DNA of 64,000 bases, taken from assembly GCF_003710105.1 (NCBI RefSeq), contig NZ_CP033325.1:124001-188000 (forward strand). The letters are read 5' to 3'. The position numbers and the translations under genes were made by a program. Below, piece after piece: positions 55,825 through 64,000 of the stretch. The stretch is from Georgenia faecalis. Its GTDB lineage: Bacteria > Actinomycetota > Actinomycetes > Actinomycetales > Actinomycetaceae. Numbering within the stretch: the stretch's first letter is position 1; each line of letters begins with the position of its first letter. A model generated the notes under the pieces. The model was given only the letters and a program-made list of their open reading frames with translations. It was not told where the DNA came from and did no database searches.

Positions 55825-56341
55825 ACGCCGTGAGCGCGCGTCGTCGCGCCCGACGGTCGACGGCGAACTCTCGGACGGGCCAGCCGGCCCGGCGGCCGCT
55901 AGGCCCTGCGCACCACGCTCGACGAACCCCCGCACCGCGCTCGACGCACCCCTGCACCACGCCTGGCGCGATTGCGGCGCCGGGACGGGGATGGCGGCCG
56001 GAGAGGTCGGGTCACCCCCGTCACCCCGGGTGACGGGCGGACGTTCAGCAGGTGATCAGCCAGCCCGGCCCGGCCAGGCCCGGAGAACGGGTGTTCTTCT
56101 GATGGCGCCCCGCAATGACGCGAGGCACAACGGCGCACCCGCGCCGGACCAGGACGAAGACGAGATACGGACACCCCGCATGAACGGCACACGCCGCCAG
56201 CTCTCGACGTGCCCGGGCGCCTGCGCCCCCGGGCACGTCCGTGCTGTCCGCACCTCCCCGGCGCCCGCACACCGCGCGCTCGGGCGGGCTGGCGCCGGGG
56301 CACGTCCGCCGATGACGCATGTGATCTGAGAGGAAAAGCCC
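55825..56341 (+). other. Gap before the giant protein gene
   Basis: About 517 bases without a convincing gene. A 22-base direct repeat (CGCACCRCGCTCGACGMACCCC) occurs twice near 55909-55952, with a degenerate third copy. A 21-base palindrome CCCGTCACCC-C-GGGTGACGGG lies at 56018-56038 and could bind a dimeric regulator. A GC-rich inverted-repeat zone lies near 56205-56280. The ribosome site AGAGGAAAAG immediately precedes the ATG at 56342. No good -10 box was recognised. Confidence 0.5.
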
Positions 56342-59300
56342 ATGTCCCGTCGGACCGGCCCCGTGCTGAGTCGTTCACGCCAGCCGCGCGGCAAGGCGGC
56401 CGTCGCGGCCACCGCCGTGCTGGCGCTCCTCACCACCATGTCCGTGGGCGCCGCCTCGGCCGTGGCCATGCCCATCGCCGACGTGCCCGCCAACGCGGCC
56501 AGCTGGGCGACGACGCCCTACTCGCCGCTGCCGCCCGCCGCGGTCGCGGCACCGGACAACACGCTCGACCTCACCTTTGACGGGACGGAGGGCGGCCTGC
56601 ACGCCTCCGGGGACATCGACACCGGGTTCACCATGGTGCAGCCGTCGAGCGCCGACCCGACCTACTACCTCCCCCAGAACCTCACCGTCGCGGGCGGGAA
56701 CCTCACCATCGCGGCGACGAACGGCATCGCCTACGCCAAGCCGGGCGCGGCGACCGGTGAGGTCAACAAGCAGGACAACACCCTCGGGGTCGGTGTCGAC
56801 ACCACGCAGGCGGGGATCCGACTGAGGACGACGCTCACCAGCCCGACCGCCGCGAACAGCTCGGCGCAGGCCGGCCTCTGGTTCGGCGCCAACGACGACA
56901 ACTACGTCAAGCTCGCCCTCGTCGGCTCGGCCGCGTCGACGCGCCAGATCCAGCTCTCCCGGGAGATCAACGGCGTCACCGTCAACGGGAACCCGACGAC
57001 GCCGTCGGTCGACCAGGTGATCAAGGAGATGCCGCAGTCGGCTCTCGGGTCGCAGCCCGTCACGCTCACCCTCGACATCAACCCCGTCGCCGGCACGATG
57101 ACCGGGACGTACCAGATCGGGACCGGCGCCGTGCAGTCCATGGGGACGCTGGCCCTGCCGGCCAACTTCCACAACGGCACCCTCCTCACCCGTCCCGTCC
57201 CCGACACCACCTCGTTCGCGGGTCTCTACGCGACCAAGCGCAACATGGCCGCCACCGCCTCCCTCTCCTACGCCTTCCAGAGCTTCTCGGTGGCCGAGCT
57301 GGACACGACGCCGCCGGCGGCCCCGGCCGGCCTCGAGGCCGCGGCGAGCCCGTCGGGTGTCGACCTCACGTGGGACTCGGCCGACGTCTCCTCCGACGTC
57401 GTCGGCTACCGGGTCTACCGCGGCGCCTCGGCACCGGTCGCGACGACCGGGCCGGGGATCGCGGGCAGCGCGCCGCTGACCACGCCGGCGTTCACGGACG
57501 TGGCGATCTTCATCGGCCAGACCTACCACTACGCCGTCGTCGCTCTCGACGCCGCTGGCAACGCCTCCGCGCCGGCCACCGCCCAGGCGCTCGTGCCGGG
57601 CGTGGACGCCGAGCTGATCGAGAAGATCAACTTCCAGACCGCCGACGTCACGACGCCGGCGGGCTACACCGCCGACACCGGCCTCGCCTACACCGCCGCG
57701 CGCGGCTTCGGCTGGACGGCCCTGGACGACGGTGCCCCGCTGGACAACAGCGCGAACTCCCGGACGCGCACCGGGGCCGGGGTCCCGGCCGACCTGCGCC
57801 TCGCGACGATCATCCACCTCGACATCCCCAACGGGTCCGTCGAGGAGGGCGTCTGGGAGTACGACCTCCCCGACGGCACGTACACCGTGGTCGCCGCCGT
57901 CGGCGACACCGGGAACGCCGACAGCACGCACCTCGTCCGCGCGGAGGGCACGCCCATCCTCGGCCCGTTCGTCACCACCCCCTCGCGCCAGTACGACGAG
58001 GCGGTCGGGACCGTCGAGGTCACGGACGGCAGCCTGACGATCGACCAGGTCGGCGGGACCAACACGAAGCTCGCCTACGTCGAGATCTACGCCGACGAGG
58101 TCGCTGCCGAGGCGCCCGCGCCGCCCACCGGCGTCACCGCCGCGGCCGCCGCCGAGGGCGTCCAGGTCGCGTGGACGGCCAGCGAGGGCGCCACCGGCTA
58201 CGACGTCCTGCGGTCCACCGACCCCGCCACCCTCGCCGACGCGGCCCCGCTCAACGAGGCCCCGCTGACGGCGACCACCTACGTCGACGCGACCGCCGAG
58301 CCCGGCGTCACGTACTACTACGCCGTCGTCGCGGTCAACGACGGCGGCGCCTCGGACCCGTCCGCGCCCGTCGAGGTCACCGTGCCCGACGCCCCGGCGG
58401 CGCCCGCGACCCCCACCGGGCTCGCCGGTGAGGCCACCGACGAGGGCGTCGCCCTCACCTGGGACGCCGCCGCCGGAGCCACCGGCTATGCCGTCTACCG
58501 GGGCACGGACGCGGCGGCGGTCACCGGCGGGACGCCCGTGGCGACCGTCACCGGGACGACCTACCTCGACACCTCCGTCGAGGCGGGGACCACCTACTAC
58601 TACGCCGTCGTCGCGCTCAACGACGCCGGCGAGTCCGCACCATCCGGCGTCGTCGACGTCGCGGTGCCGGCCGAGCCCGCGCCGCCCGCCGCCCCCACGG
58701 GCGTCACCGGGACGCTCACGGACGAGGGCGTCGCGCTCAGCTGGACGGCCGCCGCCGGTGCCACCGGATACCAGATCTACCGCGGCGTCGGGGCCCCCGC
58801 GCAGGCGAGCGGTGCGCCGATCAACGCCACCCCGGTCACCGGCACGACGTTCGTCGACGCGGCGGTCGAGCCCGGCACCACCTACCACTACCTCGTCGTC
58901 GCCGTCGGCGCGTCGGGCACCACCCCGGCGGCCCAGCAGGCCGTCGTCGAGGTCCCGGCCGCCCCGACGGCCTGCCCGGACGCCCAGTGGAGCGTCGAGT
59001 ACTTCGGCGGCACCGGGCTCGGCGGCGACGCGCTCCTCAAGGAGTGCGTGGACGAGGTGAGCGAGGCGTGGGGCAGTGGTGGCCCGGCGGGTGTGGGGAC
59101 CGACCATTTCTCCGCCCGGTGGTCGACGACGATCGCGGGTGAGGGCACGCACGTGTTCCAGGCCCGTGCCGATGACGGCGTGCGGGTGATCGTCGACGGC
59201 GAGACGGTCATCGACAAGTGGGAGCCGCAGAACGGCTGGCAGGTGCACACCGCTGAGGTGGATCTCGAGCCGGGTACCCACACGGTGGTGGTGGAGTACT

Positions 59301-62300
59301 ACGAGAACCGCTGGGACGCCGAGATCGACGTCGAGTGGTTCGCGGTGGACGAGCCGGACGGGCCCGCGGAGTGCGCGCCGGGTCAGTGGTCTGCGGAGTA
59401 CTTCGGTGGCACGGGCCTGGCGGGCCAGGTGCTGCTGCGTGAGTGCGTGGACGAGGTGAGCGAGGCGTGGGGCAGTGGTGGCCCGGCGGGTGTGGGGACC
59501 GACCATTTCTCCGCCCGGTGGTCGACGACGATCGCGGGTGAGGGCACGCACGTGTTCCAGGCCCGTGCCGATGACGGCGTGCGGGTGATCGTCGACGGCG
59601 AGACGGTCATCGACAAGTGGGAGCCGCAGAACGGCTGGCAGGTGCACACCGCTGAGGTGGATCTCGAGCCGGGTACCCACACGGTGGTGGTGGAGTACTA
59701 CGAGAACCGCTGGGACGCCGAGATCGACGTCGAGTGGTTCGCGGTGGACGAGCCGGACGGGCCCGCGGAGTGCGCGCCGGGTCAGTGGTCTGCGGAGTAC
59801 TTCGGTGGCACGGGCCTGGCGGGCCAGGTGCTGCTGCGTGAGTGCGTGGACGAGGTGAGCGAGGCGTGGGGCAGTGGTGGCCCGGCGGGTGTGGGGACCG
59901 ACCATTTCTCCGCCCGGTGGTCGACGACGATCGCGGGTGAGGGCACGCACGTGTTCCAGGCCCGTGCCGATGACGGCGTGCGGGTGATCGTCGACGGCGA
60001 GACCGTGATCGACAAGTGGGAGCCGCAGAACGGCTGGCAGGTGCACACCGCTGAGGTGGATCTCGAGCCGGGTACCCACACGGTGGTGGTGGAGTACTAC
60101 GAGAACCGCTGGGACGCCGAGATCGACGTCGAGATCGAGGGTCCTGACGGGCCCGACGTCACCGCGCCCGCGGCGCCCACCGCGCTGGCCGCCACGGCGA
60201 CGGACTCCGCCGTCACCCTCGGCTGGCAGGCGAGCGTCTCGAGCGACACCCTCGGCTACCGGGTCTACCGGGGCACCGAGCCCGGCGTGGTCGCCGGGGG
60301 CACCCCGTACTCGGGCAGCACGCTGCTCAGCGGGACCACCTTCCTCGACCCGGCGGTCACGCCGGGCGAGACCTACTACTACGTCGTCACCGCGGTCGAC
60401 GCGGCCGGCAACGCGTCCGTGGTCTCCAACGAGGCGACCGTGAGCATCGAGGAGGTCCTCCCGCCCACCGACGTGCTCGCGAGCGCGGGCGCGGCGTCCA
60501 TCGACCTCGCCTGGACGCCGAGCGTCACCGAGGGCGTCGTGGGCTACCACGTCTACCGCGGGACGACCCCGGGCGTCGGCACCACCGGCACCCCGCTGTC
60601 CGGCGCCGCCCCCGTGGACGCCGAGACGTACTCCGACACCACGGCCGCGGTGGGCGTGACCTACTACTACGTCGTCACCGCCGTGGACGCCGACGGGATC
60701 CAGTCCGCCGCCTCCAACGAGGCCGTCGGGCGGCGCACCGCGACCCCGGACACCCAGGCCCCGCTCGCCCCGACCGCCCTGGCGGCCGAGGCCGGCGACG
60801 GTGCCGTCGCCCTGGCCTGGACGGCGAGCACCTCGGGCGACACCGTGGGCTACCACGTCTACCGGGCCCTGGAGAACGGCGTCGAGCTCACCGGTGCGCC
60901 GGTGAGCGGGGCGGCGCCCGTCGCCGGACCGACCTTCACCGACACGAGCGTCACCAACGGCACGACGTACTTCTACGTCGTCACCGCCGTCGACGCCGCC
61001 GGCAACGAGTCGGTCGCCTCCAACGAGGTGTACGCGGTGCCGCGCCCGGAGAACACCGTCGCGCTCAAGGTGGACTTCGCCACCGCGGCGGCGACTCCCG
61101 CGGCTGGATACCTCCTCGACTACGGGCAGGCCTACGGCACGCGCACGGGCGCCCACCAGGGCACCGGGCACAGCTACGGCTGGGCGACCGAGGACGGCAA
61201 CCCCGTCAGCCTCGTCGGCAACGGCCGGGTGCGGGCGCGCGCCGGGGTGGACCCCAAGCTCGACTCCGTCCTCCACATGCAGTACGGGGACGTGGAGGGC
61301 AGCGACGGCGTGGACGCCGAGGGCACCTGGGAGCTCGCGCTCCCGGACGGGCTCTACGAGGTCACCGTCGCCGTCGGCGACCAGCGGGGCACCAACGGCT
61401 ACGACTCCCTCCACGCGGTGAACGTCGAGGGGGCCGTCGGCATCGAGGCGTTCCAGGCCTCCGCGACCGGCGAGTACCACGTCGCCACCGTCACGGTGGG
61501 GGTGTGGGACGGCAGGCTCACCCTCGACCCCCAGGGCGGGACGAACACCAAGCTCGCGTACGTCGAGGTGACCGGCCAGCCGCTCGCCCCGCACGTCGAC
61601 GGCGTGCTGCCGTACAACCGCGCGACCGAGCACGGCACCCGGGACGGTGTCTCTGCCACCATCCGCATCCCCTACGCCGGCGTCGGCGTCAACGGGGCGA
61701 CGCTCCAGGGCAACGTCCACCTGTACGAGCTGCCCTCGGGCACCCCGGTGCCGGTGACGGTGAACACGTCAGGCGGCAACGACGTCATCACCCTGGCGCC
61801 CAGCGCGACGCTCAAGGCACGCACCAGCTACCGCTTCGTCGTCACCAGCGGGGTGAAGGACAACCTCGGCGCCTCGTTCCTTCCCTTCACCTCCGTGTTC
61901 ACCACGGGCACCGGTGACGTCGTCGGGGGCGACGAGTTCACGCCCCTCACCGGCATCGAGTTCGAGAAGGAAGAGCTCCCCATCGCCGCGGACAAGTACT
62001 GGTCGTCGTTCGCCTTCGGGCCGGACGGGAAGATGTACGGCACGACCATCGGCCAGGGCCTGTGGCGCTTCACCGTGAACGACGACGGCACGCTCTCAAA
62101 CATGGAGAGCCTCGGCTACTTCGGGTTCGCCATGATCGGCCTCGTCTTCGACAAGGCGGCGACGGCGGACAACCTGCGCCTGTGGGTGACCAAGACCAGC
62201 CCGAACGTCAGCAACGAGCCCGACAAGTGGGTGAGCGGCATCAGCCTGCTCAGCGGGCCGAACCTCCAGAACGAGCAGGAGATCTTCGACAACCTGCCCC

Positions 62301-64000
62301 GTTCGCAGTCGGACCACCTCACCAACTCCCTGGCCTACGGGCCCGACGGGAGCCTCTACTTCCTCCAGGGCTCCAACCAGGCGGCGGGCGACCTCGACAA
62401 CAGCTGGGGCCAGCGCGGGGAGACCCTCCTCACGGCGGCCACCCTGCGGTTCGACCCGGCGCACCCCGCCGTCGTCGCCGCCGCCGGGGCCGGTGGGCCG
62501 ATCGACGTGAAGACGGCGGAGGGCGGCACGTACAACCCGTACGCGCCGAACGCCCCCCTGCAGATCTTCGCGACCGGTATCCGCAACGCCTACGACCTCG
62601 TCTGGCACTCCAGCGGGCACCTGTACGTCCCGACGAACGGGACCGCGGGCAACGCGAACAGCCCTGGCGTCACCGCCAACGCGAACGGCACGTTCACCCG
62701 CAAGGCCGCGGCCGGGATCCCCGGGTTCGCCTCGGTGAACAACCGTGACGTCACCGCCGCGTGCACGAGCAACCGCATCGACCGCAAGCCCTACACGGGT
62801 GGGACCGTGCCCCCGATCGCCAACCACCCGACCCAGCGCGACCACCTCTACCAGGTGGAGCAGGGCGGCTACTACGGCCACCCGAACCCCGAGCGGTGCG
62901 AGTGGGTGCTCCACGAGGGCAACGACCCGGCGAACCCGCCGGTCGCCGCCGGCCAGGGCGGCACGAGGTACCCCTCCGGCCAGCTGCCCGACCCGAACTA
63001 CCGTGGCATCGCGTGGGACCTCGGCTTCAACAAGTCGCCCAACGGTGCCCTGGAGTACCAGTCCGAGACGTTCGGCGGCCAGCTCAAGGGCCGGCTCGTC
63101 GTCACCCGTTTCTCCGACAACAACGACCTGCTGTTCCTCCAGGTCGACCCCGCGACGGGCGAGATCCTCGGTGAGCAGGCCTCCACGGGCCTCACCGGGG
63201 TGCCCGGCTCGACGATGTCCGGCGTCGACGGGTTCAACGACCCGCTCGAGGTCGTCGAGGACCCGAGCACGGGCAACCTTTACGTCAACCAGTACAACCG
63301 GGGCGGCTCCGACCAGCAGCTCTTCCTCCTGCGGGTCCCGGAGGAGCACCGGGCGGCGACGCTCACGACGTCGGCGGACGAGCTCATCTTCTCCACCGTG
63401 AAGTCGACGACGTCGGCGACGCGCACGGTGACCGTCACCAACTCCTCGGCGGAGGGGGTGACGCTCCAGGTGGGCGTCACCGGCACCAACGCTGGCGAGT
63501 TCACCCTCGGGTCGCCGGCCTCCGTGACGCTCGCCCCGGGGGCCAGCACCACGGTGTCCGTGGCGTTCAAGCCGGGGACGGCGGTGGGCCAGCGATCGGC
63601 GTCCCTCCAGCTGTCCGCGGACGGACGCAGCGTCGCCGTCGGCCTGTACGGGCTGAGCATGAACGGCATCGAGGGTGGCAATGAGCCGCCGCTCAAGGAC
63701 GTCGTCGGCACCCTCGGGTACGGCATCGACGTCGGCTGGACCGCCCTGGCCGGGGGCATGCAGCCGCAGGCCAAGGGCCAGGAGGTCCTCGAGCCGCTCT
63801 TCGTCAGGGCCGGCAGCGGAACGGTGACCATGCGCCCGCTCGCCCACTACGCCCCGCGCGAGCACCTGCCGTTCGGCTGGTACACCGGCGACGGAACCGC
63901 GTCCGAGCGTCGCGAGATCGGGCAGATCGACATCAGCGGCTACCAGTCGCTGCTGCCCCCGGTGCGCGCGGGTGGGTCGACCACCTTCGACCCGGGCAAC
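56342..64000 (+). CDS. Giant secreted mosaic protein: FN3, malectin-like, triple PA14 and beta-propeller domains (3' end beyond window)
   Basis: 2553 codons are visible without a stop. Order by residue: signal peptide (1 to about 40), a LamG-like beta domain (about 50-320), FN3 (322-425), malectin-like (424-586), three FN3 (588-873), three PA14 modules (878-1264), three FN3 (1272-1565), malectin-like (1569-1750), Big_5-type Ig-like (1753-1858), a sorbosone-dehydrogenase/NHL-like propeller (about 1866-2335) and a choice-of-anchor D/HYDIN-like domain (2336-2436). PA14 modules carry ARADDGVRVIVDGETVIDKW; FN3 modules carry repeated GYRVYRG and TYYYAVVA. Malectin-like and PA14 domains usually bind carbohydrate, so attachment to or processing of polysaccharide is inferred. 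No glycoside hydrolase catalytic domain was recognised in the visible part. Confidence 0.9.
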   Translation, partial: MSRRTGPVLSRSRQPRGKAAVAATAVLALLTTMSVGAASAVAMPIADVPANAASWATTPYSPLPPAAVAAPDNTLDLTFDGTEGGLHASGDIDTGFTMVQPSSADPTYYLPQNLTVAGGNLTIAATNGIAYAKPGAATGEVNKQDNTLGVGVDTTQAGIRLRTTLTSPTAANSSAQAGLWFGANDDNYVKLALVGSAASTRQIQLSREINGVTVNGNPTTPSVDQVIKEMPQSALGSQPVTLTLDINPVAGTMTGTYQIGTGAVQSMGTLALPANFHNGTLLTRPVPDTTSFAGLYATKRNMAATASLSYAFQSFSVAELDTTPPAAPAGLEAAASPSGVDLTWDSADVSSDVVGYRVYRGASAPVATTGPGIAGSAPLTTPAFTDVAIFIGQTYHYAVVALDAAGNASAPATAQALVPGVDAELIEKINFQTADVTTPAGYTADTGLAYTAARGFGWTALDDGAPLDNSANSRTRTGAGVPADLRLATIIHLDIPNGSVEEGVWEYDLPDGTYTVVAAVGDTGNADSTHLVRAEGTPILGPFVTTPSRQYDEAVGTVEVTDGSLTIDQVGGTNTKLAYVEIYADEVAAEAPAPPTGVTAAAAAEGVQVAWTASEGATGYDVLRSTDPATLADAAPLNEAPLTATTYVDATAEPGVTYYYAVVAVNDGGASDPSAPVEVTVPDAPAAPATPTGLAGEATDEGVALTWDAAAGATGYAVYRGTDAAAVTGGTPVATVTGTTYLDTSVEAGTTYYYAVVALNDAGESAPSGVVDVAVPAEPAPPAAPTGVTGTLTDEGVALSWTAAAGATGYQIYRGVGAPAQASGAPINATPVTGTTFVDAAVEPGTTYHYLVVAVGASGTTPAAQQAVVEVPAAPTACPDAQWSVEYFGGTGLGGDALLKECVDEVSEAWGSGGPAGVGTDHFSARWSTTIAGEGTHVFQARADDGVRVIVDGETVIDKWEPQNGWQVHTAEVDLEPGTHTVVVEYYENRWDAEIDVEWFAVDEPDGPAECAPGQWSAEYFGGTGLAGQVLLRECVDEVSEAWGSGGPAGVGTDHFSARWSTTIAGEGTHVFQARADDGVRVIVDGETVIDKWEPQNGWQVHTAEVDLEPGTHTVVVEYYENRWDAEIDVEWFAVDEPDGPAECAPGQWSAEYFGGTGLAGQVLLRECVDEVSEAWGSGGPAGVGTDHFSARWSTTIAGEGTHVFQARADDGVRVIVDGETVIDKWEPQNGWQVHTAEVDLEPGTHTVVVEYYENRWDAEIDVEIEGPDGPDVTAPAAPTALAATATDSAVTLGWQASVSSDTLGYRVYRGTEPGVVAGGTPYSGSTLLSGTTFLDPAVTPGETYYYVVTAVDAAGNASVVSNEATVSIEEVLPPTDVLASAGAASIDLAWTPSVTEGVVGYHVYRGTTPGVGTTGTPLSGAAPVDAETYSDTTAAVGVTYYYVVTAVDADGIQSAASNEAVGRRTATPDTQAPLAPTALAAEAGDGAVALAWTASTSGDTVGYHVYRALENGVELTGAPVSGAAPVAGPTFTDTSVTNGTTYFYVVTAVDAAGNESVASNEVYAVPRPENTVALKVDFATAAATPAAGYLLDYGQAYGTRTGAHQGTGHSYGWATEDGNPVSLVGNGRVRARAGVDPKLDSVLHMQYGDVEGSDGVDAEGTWELALPDGLYEVTVAVGDQRGTNGYDSLHAVNVEGAVGIEAFQASATGEYHVATVTVGVWDGRLTLDPQGGTNTKLAYVEVTGQPLAPHVDGVLPYNRATEHGTRDGVSATIRIPYAGVGVNGATLQGNVHLYELPSGTPVPVTVNTSGGNDVITLAPSATLKARTSYRFVVTSGVKDNLGASFLPFTSVFTTGTGDVVGGDEFTPLTGIEFEKEELPIAADKYWSSFAFGPDGKMYGTTIGQGLWRFTVNDDGTLSNMESLGYFGFAMIGLVFDKAATADNLRLWVTKTSPNVSNEPDKWVSGISLLSGPNLQNEQEIFDNLPRSQSDHLTNSLAYGPDGSLYFLQGSNQAAGDLDNSWGQRGETLLTAATLRFDPAHPAVVAAAGAGGPIDVKTAEGGTYNPYAPNAPLQIFATGIRNAYDLVWHSSGHLYVPTNGTAGNANSPGVTANANGTFTRKAAAGIPGFASVNNRDVTAACTSNRIDRKPYTGGTVPPIANHPTQRDHLYQVEQGGYYGHPNPERCEWVLHEGNDPANPPVAAGQGGTRYPSGQLPDPNYRGIAWDLGFNKSPNGALEYQSETFGGQLKGRLVVTRFSDNNDLLFLQVDPATGEILGEQASTGLTGVPGSTMSGVDGFNDPLEVVEDPSTGNLYVNQYNRGGSDQQLFLLRVPEEHRAATLTTSADELIFSTVKSTTSATRTVTVTNSSAEGVTLQVGVTGTNAGEFTLGSPASVTLAPGASTTVSVAFKPGTAVGQRSASLQLSADGRSVAVGLYGLSMNGIEGGNEPPLKDVVGTLGYGIDVGWTALAGGMQPQAKGQEVLEPLFVRAGSGTVTMRPLAHYAPREHLPFGWYTGDGTASERREIGQIDISGYQSLLPPVRAGGSTTFDPGN
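59042..60132 (+). repeat. 399-bp tandem repeat encoding PA14 modules
   Basis: Copies start at 59042, 59441 and 59840 (133 codons). By eye copies 1 and 2 are identical; copy 3 has two synonymous changes near 60000 and stops about 106 bases short, where the sequence switches from the GAGTGGTTC continuation to GAGATCGAG. The repeats use GGT, GCT, GAT, CGT and TTT codons that are rare in the flanking parts of the gene. Confidence 0.92.

Noticed and set aside
55991-56329. Possible 112-residue protein upstream of the giant gene
   Set aside because: Composition is Pro/Arg/Gly-rich without family features, and it contains palindromic DNA; more likely untranslated control sequence.
59042-60132. CRISPR-like or IS-like repeat
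   Set aside because: The repeat unit is 399 bp, without spacers or terminal inverted repeats, and codes in frame for PA14 modules.
56375-61720. Open frame of 1781 codons antisense to the giant protein
   Set aside because: Its sequence mirrors the FN3 and PA14 repeats of the sense gene and shows no family features of its own.

Overview
This window is chromosomal DNA of a very GC-rich actinobacterium. The evidence is near-universal G/C at third codon positions, actinobacterial -10 elements of the TAnnnT type, an S-(hydroxymethyl)mycothiol dehydrogenase (mycothiol is an actinobacterial thiol), a TipA-type MerR regulator, an actinobacterial short SRP RNA, and the neighbourhood ffs-dnaX-recR-lysC-asd. 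Secreted polysaccharide-degrading proteins and a LPxTG-anchored mannosidase suggest a Micrococcales-type organism (Cellulomonas/Georgenia-like). That last step is inference, not proof.

Layout. 1-7.7 kb: a membrane protein cut by the window edge, pheA, a lipid kinase, a PlsC-like acyltransferase, then serS with an overlapping HAD phosphatase. 7.9-12.7 kb: a sugar ABC importer (lipoprotein and two permeases of the alpha-glucoside type) followed by an AGE-family ketose/aldose isomerase whose catalytic residues match the YihS/mannose isomerase group. 12.7-20.6 kb: TipA-like regulator, quinone oxidoreductase, tRNA-Ser(TGA), two CNNM/CBS membrane proteins, a ThrE-type exporter, and the mycothiol-dependent formaldehyde pair (mscR plus a metallo-beta-lactamase-fold hydrolase). 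20.6-28.4 kb: a 2082-residue sortase-anchored GH92 alpha-mannosidase preceded by a textbook LacI-type operator and followed by a LacI regulator. 28.5-35.6 kb: tRNA-Ser(GCT), a three-gene TrpXYZ-like ABC importer, tRNA-Arg(ACG), a MarR/DHA2 efflux operon, a hydrolase and acylphosphatase. 35.6-44.8 kb: upp and tadA divergent, a class II sirtuin, an APC permease, tRNA-Ser(CGA), a class I glutamine amidotransferase, a DUF4190 protein, a uracil permease, a LytR_C protein, a small conserved protein and a YihY protein. 44.9-55.8 kb: tRNA-Ser(GGA), SRP RNA, dnaX, a GH3 glycosidase inserted between dnaX and recR, recR, a TauE/SafE permease, lysC-asd, thioredoxin and a DUF3152 metalloprotease. 56.3 kb to the end: a giant secreted mosaic protein (at least 2553 residues) that runs off the window.

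Themes. (i) All four serine tRNA isoacceptor genes of a typical actinobacterium and seryl-tRNA synthetase lie within 40 kb. (ii) About eleven genes start 6-8 bases after a TAnnnT -10 box, so their transcripts should be leaderless; this also fixes several starts. (iii) Mannose-rich glycan use may link the GH92 enzyme, its LacI regulator and the ABC/AGE-isomerase cluster; the giant protein may help in glycan binding. (iv) Small intergenic repeats are frequent: a GATC/TGCAGAA family at three loci, and tandem copies of the 3' ends of upp and of the lacI-type gene.

No integrase, transposase, phage gene or CRISPR array was seen. The clearest oddity is a 399-bp tandemly repeated PA14 cassette, two copies apparently identical, with codon use unlike the rest of its gene.
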